From: Litchfieldia alkalitelluris | GTDB taxonomy: Bacteria > Bacillota > Bacilli > Bacillales > Salisediminibacteriaceae | Length of the DNA stretch: 64,000 nt | Direction: 5' to 3' | Assembly (NCBI RefSeq): GCF_002153425.1 | Contig: NZ_KZ119600.1 | Coordinates: 2,177,222 to 2,241,221 of the forward strand | Shown: positions 1-7,827 of the stretch, one piece after another | Numbering within the stretch: the first letter of the stretch is position 1 | Layout of the letters: the number at the start of each line of letters is the position of its first letter | The notes under the pieces: model-generated | The model's input: only the letters and a program-made list of their open reading frames with translations | Told to the model about the DNA's origin: nothing | Databases searched by the model: none | Position numbers and translations under genes: made by a program

Positions 1-761
<761 letters not shown>

Positions 762-845
762 ATTTTTAAAACTTCTTTAAGTCTTATCAATCCAATATGT
801 TATCTAGTTTTGAGAGGACAATTTATTTTGTTTTATCTCAACAAG

Positions 846-961
846 TCCAGTGACGATAGCGGAGAGGTCACACCCGTTCCCATGCCGAACACGGTAGTTA
901 AGCTCTCCAGCGCCGATGATAGTTGGGGTTCACCCCTGTGAAAGTAGGACGTTGCTAGGCA
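846..961 (+). rRNA. 5S ribosomal RNA
   Basis: About 116 bases match the Bacillus 5S pattern, with the internal block ACACCCGTTCCCATGCCGAA followed by AACACGG and the GTAGGACG segment near the end. It follows 23S rRNA by about 85 bp in the usual 16S-23S-5S order. No tRNA gene follows. The exact ends are inferred from family alignment from memory. Confidence 0.97.
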
Positions 962-965
962 GATA

Positions 966-996
966 AAGACATTCTCAATAGAGGGTGTCTTTTTTT
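966..996 (+). terminator. rRNA operon terminator
   Basis: Arms AAGACATTCTC and GAGGGTGTCTT pair (with G-U pairs) immediately after 5S rRNA, followed by a T run. This is an intrinsic terminator closing the rRNA operon. Confidence 0.85.
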
Positions 997-1032
997 GTGT
1001 TTTATATGATGTGATGATTTTTTGTGTAAGTT

Positions 1033-1125
1033 ACTCGCTTTCACTTAAGGTATTAGTGCGACATCTACTCATTCATCGTAGTGTCTTCTTTGACGCGGGC
1101 GGCTGGTAAGCCTTTGATCCTGCAG
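1033..1125 (-). repeat. Decayed, interrupted copy of the 61.8-kb MITE family
   Basis: Read on the minus strand, this stretch shares blocks with the element at 61822-62006: TACTCGCTTTC at about 1033 and CGCGGGCGGCTGGTAAGCCT near 1095 (one mismatch to the complement of the 61.9-kb copy). About 50 bp of unrelated sequence separates the blocks. The rest of the 965-1261 interval holds no gene I can support. Confidence 0.55.
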
Positions 1126-1261
1126 GAACGAGTGCTACTTCGTCGACTATGCAGCGAGTTGCACTACAAGGTTTTACTCGTAGAGGAAGAGATAGGTTTA
1201 CCTTACGCAAAAATTACTGTTATAAGTAAAATTACAAATAGTCATTAATAGAGCTAAATAA

Positions 1262-1812
1262 ATGAAGACTGAAACCTATGATAAATCTAATTTGAGTCCT
1301 CATTTTCCAAGAATGGGGACTGAAACCCATGAGAACACAGATTTGAGTCTTCATTTTCCAAGAATGGGGACTGAACTCCATAAGAAACCAAATTTGAGTC
1401 TTCATTTTCCAAGAATTAAGACTGAAACTCATGAGAACTCAGATTTGAGTCTTCATTTTCCAAGAATGGAGACTGAAACCCATGAGAACACAGATTTGAG
1501 TCTTCATTTTCCAAGAATGGGGACTGAACTCCATAAGAAACCAAATTTGAGTCTTCATTTTCCAAGAATGAAGACTGAAACCCATGAGAACTCAAATTTG
1601 GGTCTTCATTTTCCAAGAAGGAAGACTGAAACCCATGAGAACTCATATTTGAGTCTTCATTTTTCCAGAATGAAGACTGAAACTTTTAAGAAACCAGATT
1701 TGAGTCTTCATTTTCCAAGAATGAAGACTGAAGCCCATGAGAACTCAGATTTGAGTCTTCATTTTCCGAGAATGGAGACTGAAACTCATGAGAACTCATA
1801 TTTGAGTCTTCA
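1262..1812. repeat. 51-bp tandem minisatellite, about 11 units
   Basis: Eleven head-to-tail copies of a 51-bp unit begin at 1262, 1313, 1364 and so on. Each holds ATGAAGACT near its start and AGTCTTCAT near its end. Those arms can pair within a unit (long loop) or across the unit junction (9-base loop TTTCCAAGA), so two alternative hairpin registers exist. Because 51 is divisible by 3, frames stay open on both strands, giving repetitive pseudo-proteins of 17-residue periods. I see no ribosome binding site in front of them. Units 2-3 resemble units 5-6, suggesting a three-unit duplication step. The lack of unique spacers excludes CRISPR. Confidence 0.95.
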
Positions 1813-1874
1813 ATTATTCCTATCAAAACAATAAAGGATATTGATTGACATAATATAAAAATATACAACTAATT

Positions 1875-1900
1875 GTGAACGGCAGAATGTCCCCATGAAC
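1875..1900 (-). repeat. REP-like element, degenerate single copy
   Basis: GTGAACGGCAGAATGTCCCC resembles the elements at 36438-36466, 37783-37842 and 39236-39265, which share GGGACGGTTCT or its complement. It lies between the minisatellite and the GntR operon promoter. Confidence 0.5.
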
Positions 1901-1926
1901 GGCCATGAACATCACTCATAAAAATA

Positions 1927-1960
1927 TTGACATCTTTTGTGTATTATGACCATAATACAC
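1927..1960 (+). promoter_or_regulatory. Promoter with overlapping GntR/YtrA-type operator
   Basis: A TTGACA -35 box (1927-1932) and a CATAAT -10 box (1951-1956) are 18 bp apart. Perfect 10-bp inverted arms GTGTATTATG (1939-1948) and CATAATACAC (1951-1960), separated by 2 bp, cover the spacer and -10. Such a palindrome on the promoter of a GntR-family gene indicates an autorepression operator for the gene that starts at 1988. Confidence 0.8.
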
Positions 1961-1987
1961 CTAAAGGGATCTGGAGGTGAGGCGCGT

Positions 1988-2356
1988 GTGCAAAGTTTTA
2001 ATGAGTTAAAGTTAAATAGTAAAGAACCTGTATATATTCAGATAGCTAGTTTTGTCAAAAAAGAGATATTATTAAAAAGGGCTATTCTTGGTGACAAACT
2101 TCCGTCAAGAAGGGAAATTGCTGCACAACTTAGCGTTAATCCCAACACTGTACAGAAGGCATTCAAGCTGATGGAAGAAGAAGGATATGTCCATACGAGT
2201 GGTAATCAGGGCAGTATCATTTATGTTAATGAAGTAATATATCGTTTGATAGAAGAGGAACTGACAGGAGAATTAGTAAGAGAATTTATTACATCGGCAA
2301 AGGATATTAACCTCTCTTTCAAAAAGGTTGTGGAGTTGATCACGGAGCATTGGTAA
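1988..2356 (+). CDS. GntR family repressor, YtrA-like
   Basis: This short GntR regulator (122 aa) has an N-terminal winged helix: PVYIQIASFVKKEI at the start and the recognition segment LSVNPNTVQKAFKLMEEEG. It lacks a large effector domain and has only a short C-terminal helical tail, as in the YtrA subfamily that controls ABC-transporter operons. The GTG at 1988 is chosen because GGAGGTG lies 8 bases upstream; a longer frame back to 1937 would run through the promoter and operator. It is first in an operon with a permease, a membrane-anchored protein and an ATPase. It probably binds the palindrome at 1939-1960 and represses its own operon. The inducer is unknown. Confidence 0.88.
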   Translation: MQSFNELKLNSKEPVYIQIASFVKKEILLKRAILGDKLPSRREIAAQLSVNPNTVQKAFKLMEEEGYVHTSGNQGSIIYVNEVIYRLIEEELTGELVREFITSAKDINLSFKKVVELITEHW

Positions 2357-2420
2357 CTTTATATTTCACGATAATCTTGTACTATAGTAGTAATACATAA
2401 TAGCGTAAGGTGGGATAAGG

Positions 2421-3179
2421 GTGGAAAGTTTTTATCGTTTACTCAATTACGAAATATCTAGCATGATCAAGGGAGTTCTTCTCATTTGTTTTTTAACTTT
2501 AATATTACCAGTAATTTTAATATATCGAACAGTGGGAAGTCACAATTTAAACGAACGTTTTGAAGAAATATATGCTTCATCAGGAACTATTGTAGTCTTT
2601 TATCTTTTAATCGTCATTTTATTAACTTATTATATTTTAAGAGTTTATAGTGGTTATTGGGGAAATAAGAGTATTTATACCTTTTTAACACTTCCAGTTA
2701 ATCGGAGGGTTATTTATTTAAGTAAGTTATCAGCATTCATGATTTGTTTTTTATTATTTTATGTAACTAAGATTCTAAGTGTACACATCGGGTATCATGT
2801 TTTCATATTAAGAGTAGACCGAATTGCTGGTAACGAATTCATTATGAATAATGGATTGTTTTTAGCTGTACTTCGTTCTAATTATCTGCAAATATTGTTT
2901 CCGTATAGTTTTCATGCAATTTTATCAAATATTGCAATCGTTATATGTTTGGTGACGAGTGTTTATTATGCTGCCTTATGTGAACGTAGTCAAAAATATT
3001 TGGGGTTTATATTCGTTATTTTATCAGTAGGACTTACTGTTTTTGTCTTGATTGATCGTATAAATCGTACTATTTATGATAATTCAGGTTGGTATATCAG
3101 CAGTGGTTTTTTATTAGTATTATCATTGTTCTTCATTTGGCACAGTATCAAACTATATAAGCGCGGGGCCATCGTGTGA
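2421..3179 (+). CDS. ABC-2 type transporter permease-like membrane protein
   Basis: The 252-aa protein has about six hydrophobic segments (residues roughly 15-35, 55-75, 105-125, 160-195, 195-212, 225-242), as expected for an ABC-2 permease half. It starts at GTG with AAGGTGGG upstream. It lies between the GntR regulator and an ABC ATPase, with a membrane-anchored protein between, so it is probably the membrane part of that transporter. The substrate cannot be read from the sequence. YtrA-type operons are linked in relatives to cell-wall antibiotic stress; applying this here is inference. Confidence 0.75.
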   Translation: MESFYRLLNYEISSMIKGVLLICFLTLILPVILIYRTVGSHNLNERFEEIYASSGTIVVFYLLIVILLTYYILRVYSGYWGNKSIYTFLTLPVNRRVIYLSKLSAFMICFLLFYVTKILSVHIGYHVFILRVDRIAGNEFIMNNGLFLAVLRSNYLQILFPYSFHAILSNIAIVICLVTSVYYAALCERSQKYLGFIFVILSVGLTVFVLIDRINRTIYDNSGWYISSGFLLVLSLFFIWHSIKLYKRGAIV

Positions 3180-3190
3180 GGGGGATTACA

Positions 3191-4402
3191 GTGAGGTTAC
3201 TTAAGAAGCATTTAGCTATATTTTTAATTTTACCAATAGTAATAGGAATAGGTTTTCTTAACATAAATATTTATGCTTCAAAGGATAATGGAACCATGTA
3301 TTTGAAAGATCATAAGGGGGATCGATCCGTTTTACAAGATATTACTATTGAAGGTGAACTGAGGGACGTTTTTCACAGTACAAGTTTTAAATTGGAAAAA
3401 AGCGAATTAAAGACGGATACATTGATTTATTCTTATCCTAATGATATGCCTTATGGTTTGTATTATATTCCAGGAAGACCCTTGACTATGAATGGAGTAG
3501 CTTATGAAGTGATGGGTAATAGAACATTTGATATTTATGAGCGTAATATTGAGAACTCTTTAGTAACAAATTCCCCTAGTCAAAGTACAGTAAGTACAAA
3601 TGTAATGAGCAGATTTTATACAAATCAGTTGGAATATGGTCTTACTGAAATTGATGGTACTCCATATTTTACGGTAGTATTGGACGAGAGTCATGCTGGA
3701 GAAAATGGGATATACACTAAATCAAGTCAGAGCTTTATTTGGGATATCGTTAAATACTATCGTTTTGAAGAAAATCAAGATCCTGATACGAGTAATATTG
3801 CCGTTCTAGGTTTAGAATCAGTTGGTGATACCCTTGTTCTTATACTAAAAAATGAAAATAATCTTTCCGTAAAAACCTATAGTACGGTTGGTTTTGAACT
3901 AGGTGAAACGACACTGCCGAATTTTTTTGAGGAACAAAATGATTCGAGTTTTAAAGAGTATCCTTACGAGGCATTCCCGAATGATGATGAGATGCTTCTT
4001 ACATTAAGCTTTCAAACCAATTCAGCACCTTTACAGAGAGATATCGTAACCATTGATTTTTCAGAAGGCGCGGAAGTGATTGATGTTGTTGAGTTACTGT
4101 TAGATGAAATCACATTAAATACCGTTACAGAACCAACGTCAAAAATGTTATACAAAAATAATAAATTATTTATAGCGAAAACAGTAAGGGATGATAGGCC
4201 TAGCATGCGTAATCTGAATCAAATTGCGAGACCTGTATACTTTGTAATTTATGTATATGAGGATGGTAAACTCATCTATCAAGGAGAATTGGTATCAGAT
4301 TTTAATGATGATATCCTCCTATACAAAACAGACTCCACTACACCGGGACCTAGTTCTAATGGTGTGCAATTACGAAATTTCGTAAATGTTACTATTGAGT
4401 AA
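3191..4402 (+). CDS. Membrane-anchored extracytoplasmic protein of the ABC operon
   Basis: I do not recognise this 403-aa protein. It begins with a short basic stretch (VRLLKKH), then one hydrophobic helix, then a long soluble part rich in Tyr, Asn, Asp and Ser, so it is probably anchored and faces outside. GTG 3191 has GAGGGGGA 5 bases upstream; an alternative GTG at 3176 overlaps the permease stop in a GTGA junction but lacks a good site. There is no lipobox. Its position between permease and ATPase suggests an accessory or sensor subunit of the transporter (inference). Confidence 0.7.
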   Translation: MRLLKKHLAIFLILPIVIGIGFLNINIYASKDNGTMYLKDHKGDRSVLQDITIEGELRDVFHSTSFKLEKSELKTDTLIYSYPNDMPYGLYYIPGRPLTMNGVAYEVMGNRTFDIYERNIENSLVTNSPSQSTVSTNVMSRFYTNQLEYGLTEIDGTPYFTVVLDESHAGENGIYTKSSQSFIWDIVKYYRFEENQDPDTSNIAVLGLESVGDTLVLILKNENNLSVKTYSTVGFELGETTLPNFFEEQNDSSFKEYPYEAFPNDDEMLLTLSFQTNSAPLQRDIVTIDFSEGAEVIDVVELLLDEITLNTVTEPTSKMLYKNNKLFIAKTVRDDRPSMRNLNQIARPVYFVIYVYEDGKLIYQGELVSDFNDDILLYKTDSTTPGPSSNGVQLRNFVNVTIE

Positions 4403-4439
4403 ATTAAGCTATTAAAAATGAAGCTAGGAGGTGGCTTGA

Positions 4440-5162
4440 TTGATACAATTAAGCTTTGTAACGAAACTATACAATTCAAATAACTTTGGTTTAGTAATTG
4501 AAGAATTGGAAATACCGACTGGTGAGATTGTTGGTGTTTTAGGTGCTAATGGTTCGGGTAAAACTACTTTTTTGAAGTCTGTCATGGGTTTAGGTGAACT
4601 AAAGAGGGGAGAAGTATTAATTGCAGGTAAGCCAGTAATGGAACAGTATCATAATATAGCATTCATAACGGAAGAAGGCTCATACTTATCTCATCTTACA
4701 CCACTTATGTATGGTGAGTTTTTGTCAGTGTTTTTCCCTAAATTTAATATGGAAAAATATATAAAGCTACTTAAGTATTTTGATATTAATACAAAGAATA
4801 AAATAAGAACTTTCTCTAAGGGACAGAAGTCAAAAGTAGAGATTTGTGCAGGTTTTTCTAAAGGAGCAAAATATATTTTGTTGGATGAACCATTTTTAGG
4901 TAAAGATATGTTCACAAGACAAGATTTTCTTAAAATGATGATTTCCATTCTTAGGACTGACGAAACAATATTAATATCTTCCCATTTTGTTAATGAAATA
5001 GAAAACATTATTGACAGGGCACTTATTTTTGAAAGAGGCCGAATCCAAGGGGATTATTATATAGATGATCTTCGAGAAGAAGGAAAAGAATTAAGTGAAG
5101 TAATGAAGACTATATCAGGTTATCAAGAAAACAAGTATCAAAATGCCATGAAGTTAATTTGA
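4440..5162 (+). CDS. ABC transporter ATP-binding protein
   Basis: This is a 240-aa nucleotide-binding subunit. Walker A is GANGSGKTT, the signature is a divergent FSKGQKSK instead of LSGGQ, Walker B is YILLDEPFLGKD, and the switch His lies in ISSHFVNEI. The start is TTG with AGGAGG 8 bases upstream. It is the last gene of the GntR operon and should power the permease at 2421. The divergent signature is common in YtrB/BcrA-like exporters of the ABC-2 type. No clear terminator follows before the next gene at 5239. Confidence 0.9.
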   Translation: MIQLSFVTKLYNSNNFGLVIEELEIPTGEIVGVLGANGSGKTTFLKSVMGLGELKRGEVLIAGKPVMEQYHNIAFITEEGSYLSHLTPLMYGEFLSVFFPKFNMEKYIKLLKYFDINTKNKIRTFSKGQKSKVEICAGFSKGAKYILLDEPFLGKDMFTRQDFLKMMISILRTDETILISSHFVNEIENIIDRALIFERGRIQGDYYIDDLREEGKELSEVMKTISGYQENKYQNAMKLI

Positions 5163-5238
5163 TAAACAGCATAGAAAACTCCAATATGAGTAAAATAAGC
5201 TATAGAATTTATAAATTTAGTATTGGAGGATATCTAAC

Positions 5239-5649
5239 ATGACTGAACAAAACCCACACTTTATGTTACCTCAGATTGCCCAATCAATAGAGGATGTACA
5301 AGCAGCTGTTCAAGAGGCACAGGGTAGTGAGGACCAGGAGCAGTACCAACAAGCACAGCAGACTATTCAACAAGCGCATCAGCAACTTCAAAATGTACAA
5401 ACAACCAATATTCAAGAACAGCAACAATTAGAAAAAGCACAACAAGCAGTTCAGGATGCATTTCAACAGCTGCAAATGGAGCAACAACAGTTGTTCCAAG
5501 CCCAACAGCAGGTACAAACGGAAAGTCATCAATTAAAGGAAGCACAACAAAAACTACGACAAGAGCAGCATGATGTGTTTCAAGCTCAGCAAAACCTTCA
5601 GCAAGCACAAGCAAAGGCTGAAGCTTACAAAAATAATCCCTTACAGTAA
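5239..5649 (+). CDS. Glutamine-rich coiled-coil protein
   Basis: I do not recognise this 136-aa protein as a named family. After a short head (MTEQNPHFMLPQIAQ) nearly the whole chain is Gln/Ala/Glu-rich heptads such as QQAQQTIQQAHQQL, which predicts one long soluble coiled coil. It has no signal peptide, membrane helix or Cys. A good GGAGG site precedes ATG. Its 77-bp distance from the ATPase gene leaves open whether it is co-transcribed. A structural or spore-related role is possible but not shown. Confidence 0.75.
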   Translation: MTEQNPHFMLPQIAQSIEDVQAAVQEAQGSEDQEQYQQAQQTIQQAHQQLQNVQTTNIQEQQQLEKAQQAVQDAFQQLQMEQQQLFQAQQQVQTESHQLKEAQQKLRQEQHDVFQAQQNLQQAQAKAEAYKNNPLQ

Positions 5650-5765
5650 ATGATAGGGGTACGATAAAAAAATAAAATTTTATTTATCTTAGTTTTCACT
5701 TGCTAAATAGAAGAAATTAATTTACAATACAATTTATCGAATTAAAATTTTATAGCGATAGACTT

Positions 5766-5929
5766 CTTATCCAGAGCGGTGGAGGGACAGGCCCTTTGAA
5801 GCCCGGCAACCATTAAATCAAATTTGAACTTGATTTGAACGGTGCCAATTCCTGCAAGGTGTAAACCTTGGGAGATGAGAGGATCGTATGTATATACGAG
5901 AGCCTCTCTAATGTTTAGAGAGGTTTTTT
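5766..5929 (+). promoter_or_regulatory. SAM (S-box) riboswitch with terminator, upstream of msrA
   Basis: The aptamer shows the S-box hallmarks in order: CTTATCCAGAGCGGTGGAGG, GGACAGGCCCTTTGAAGCCC, GGCAACC, the variable arm, GGTGCCAATTCCTGCA, and a closing GGGAGATGAGAG near 5870-5882. An expression-platform hairpin follows (CCTCTCT 5903-5909, AGAGAGG 5917-5923, then six T). Known S-box RNAs terminate transcription when S-adenosylmethionine is bound. The only gene it can control here is msrA at 5976. Confidence 0.95.
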
Positions 5930-5975
5930 CTTCTGGTGAAAAGAAGCTTTATCGCCCAAAAAAGGAGCGAGTAAA

Positions 5976-6440
5976 ATGGAAAAAGCAGTATTTGCAGCAG
6001 GTTGTTTTTGGGGTGTAGAGGCATTTTTTGAAAGCATTCGTGGTGTTGAACAAACAAGAGTAGGTTACACTGGTGGACACGTGGAGGCACCTTCCTATGA
6101 ACAAGTAAAAGCTGGAGGCACTGGTCATGCAGAAGCTATCGAAGTTCTCTATAACCCATGGAAAATCACTTATGAAGAGCTAGTAAATAAGTTCTTTGAA
6201 TGTCATGATCCAACTACAATTAACCGACAAGGAATCGATGTAGGAACACAATATCGTTCTGCGATTTTCTTCCAGGATATTGAACAAAAAGAGACAGCGT
6301 GTAAAATTAAATTAAAGCAAGCTAGCAACTTTGAAAAGGAAATTGTTACTGAAATAACTCCTGCTAAAATATTTTATGAAGCAGAAGAGTATCACCAAAA
6401 ATACTTTAAAAAGAATGGTTCATTTGCTTGTGGTATATAA
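5976..6440 (+). CDS. msrA: Peptide-methionine (S)-S-oxide reductase, GCFWG type
   Basis: MsrA reduces methionine-S-sulfoxide in proteins or free Met in the cytoplasm. The catalytic Cys is in AGCFWGVEAFF near residue 10. The family blocks YTGGHVEAPSYEQV, GTGHAEAIEV and EEYHQKYF are present. A Cys near the C-terminus (FACGI) may resolve the disulfide. At 154 aa it is slightly shorter than many MsrA. AAGGAG precedes ATG. It sits behind a SAM riboswitch, so it should be induced when SAM or methionine is low. A second MsrA of the GCFWC type is at 53127. Confidence 0.95.
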   Translation: MEKAVFAAGCFWGVEAFFESIRGVEQTRVGYTGGHVEAPSYEQVKAGGTGHAEAIEVLYNPWKITYEELVNKFFECHDPTTINRQGIDVGTQYRSAIFFQDIEQKETACKIKLKQASNFEKEIVTEITPAKIFYEAEEYHQKYFKKNGSFACGI

Positions 6441-6446
6441 AAGAGA

Positions 6447-6490
6447 CGGGAGTCCCAACATCGTAATTAGAATTGGGACTCCTTTTTTCT
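6447..6490 (+). terminator. Terminator after msrA
   Basis: Arms GGAGTCCCA and TGGGACTCC flank a loop of about 19 bases and are followed by six T. It ends the riboswitch-msrA unit. Confidence 0.85.
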
Positions 6491-6600
6491 TTTGTAAAAC
6501 TTCAACGAGTTCCAGTAGTTTTAAGTTTAGGCAATGAAATACTATTTTGATGTATAATATTTAAGTATTAGAAATTTGAACAAGGAGTGAACTCTTATCC

Positions 6601-6831
6601 ATGTATATTACAGTTAAAGAAACTGCTGAACTATTAGAGGTTTCTGAAGAATACGTTGATAAATTGATTATGGAGAGGAAAATACGGGCTCTTCATGATG
6701 GTAATCAATTTCTAGTCTACAAAGATCAATTTAATACACACATGGAACAAATGGAAAAGTATAAGAAACTGGTTGAAGAATATTATAATGAACCTATTCC
6801 TGAGGACCTTGATGTGAAGGATGAAGACTAA
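6601..6831 (+). CDS. Small excisionase-family helix-turn-helix protein
   Basis: The 76-aa protein begins with a MerR/excisionase-type winged helix: YITVKETAELLEVSEEYVDKLIMERKIRAL followed by the wing segment DGNQFLVYKDQF, then an acidic helical tail. AAGGAG is upstream, 9-14 bases before ATG. Such proteins bind DNA; this one has no phage genes nearby, so it is not evidence of an integrated element. It lies 45 bp upstream of the sodium channel gene and may be co-transcribed with it. Confidence 0.8.
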   Translation: MYITVKETAELLEVSEEYVDKLIMERKIRALHDGNQFLVYKDQFNTHMEQMEKYKKLVEEYYNEPIPEDLDVKDED

Positions 6832-6876
6832 TTATACCCATATTATTTTTTATAATGAAAGGTCAGGGGCGTAGTA

Positions 6877-7716
6877 ATGGAATCTCATAAGAATCAGAAT
6901 AATAATTCTACAAGTGTTAATACAATGAAAGAAAAAATAAAAAAATTAGTAGATCATAGATTATTTCAGCCTATAGTTATTAGTATAATCCTTTTTAATG
7001 GTTTCATTATCGTTACGGAAACATACTATACTGGCAATCAATTGTTATTATTAATAGATAACTTGATTGTTTGGGTGTTTGTACTCGAAATGGTATTAAA
7101 ACTAATTGGACTCGGTCCAAAACGTTACTTTAAAGATCGATGGAATTTCTTTGATTTTATTATAGTAGCTAGTAGCTTAATATTTTACTCTACACCATTT
7201 GTCAGTGTATTGAGGCTTATTAGGGTTCTACGTTTAATACGGATGATACCTGCAATTCCAGCATTAAGAAAAATCATCGATTCTTTATTGAAATCGGTGC
7301 CTGCACTAACTGGTATATTAGGATTGTCCCTTTTAATATTTGGTATTTATGCTATTATTGGAACAACTTTTTTTAGTGAAGTATTACCGTATGAATTTTT
7401 TGGGAGTTTCCATACTTCATTGTTCACATTAATGCAGGTAGTCACTTTTGAGTCATGGGCCAGTCAAGTTGCTCGTCCAATTATAAATGAAATCCCGTGG
7501 GCTTGGGCTTACTTTGTTTCTTTTATTATCATTGGTGCACTAGTTATATTAAATTTGGTTGTTGCAGTTATTTTAAGTTATCTAGGACAAGATGATGAAG
7601 CGAAACGTGAAGAACAGATGATACAAATGCAAAAAGAAAATAGGGAATTGAAAAAGGATATTAAAGAAATTAAAGAGTTATTGTATGATATAAAGGTTGA
7701 AAAGAAAGCTGAATAA
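6877..7716 (+). CDS. Voltage-gated sodium channel, NaChBac family
   Basis: The 279-aa protein has the six-helix plan of bacterial voltage-gated channels. The S4 sensor has Arg at every third position (VLRLIRVLRLIRMI, about residues 110-123), then S5, a pore with selectivity filter TFESWAS (NaChBac has TLESWAS), S6 (LVILNLVVAVILSYL), and a C-terminal coiled coil rich in Lys/Glu that would hold a tetramer. The filter Glu predicts Na+ selectivity. In alkaliphilic Bacillus such channels supply Na+ for flagellar motors and pH homeostasis. A tight site (AAAGGTCAGGGG) lies before ATG. Confidence 0.93.
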   Translation: MESHKNQNNNSTSVNTMKEKIKKLVDHRLFQPIVISIILFNGFIIVTETYYTGNQLLLLIDNLIVWVFVLEMVLKLIGLGPKRYFKDRWNFFDFIIVASSLIFYSTPFVSVLRLIRVLRLIRMIPAIPALRKIIDSLLKSVPALTGILGLSLLIFGIYAIIGTTFFSEVLPYEFFGSFHTSLFTLMQVVTFESWASQVARPIINEIPWAWAYFVSFIIIGALVILNLVVAVILSYLGQDDEAKREEQMIQMQKENRELKKDIKEIKELLYDIKVEKKAE

Positions 7717-7727
7717 TATGTTAATTA

Positions 7728-7770
7728 TAAAGACTGGGACAATAGTATTTATAATGTCCCAGTCTCTTAT
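7728..7770. terminator. Bidirectional terminator between channel and gdh genes
   Basis: Arms AGACTGGGACA and TGTCCCAGTCT form a strong hairpin between two convergent genes, with a short T run on the plus side. Confidence 0.8.
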
Positions 7771-7827
7771 TTAGGATATTTATACTAAAAGCTTTTCTTC
7801 AATAGGCCAAGAAAAAGTGTATAAATG

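Noticed and set aside
1262-1812. CRISPR array
   Set aside because: Units are contiguous and diverged as a whole; there are no unique spacers and no cas genes.
1262-1834. A 190-aa repetitive protein on the plus strand and shorter ones on the minus strand
   Set aside because: The repeat period of 51 keeps all frames open; no ribosome site is seen; several frames on both strands are equally open.
6601-6831. Excisionase-like protein as a sign of an integrated phage or element
   Set aside because: No integrase, att-like repeats or phage genes are nearby; this fold is common in ordinary regulators.
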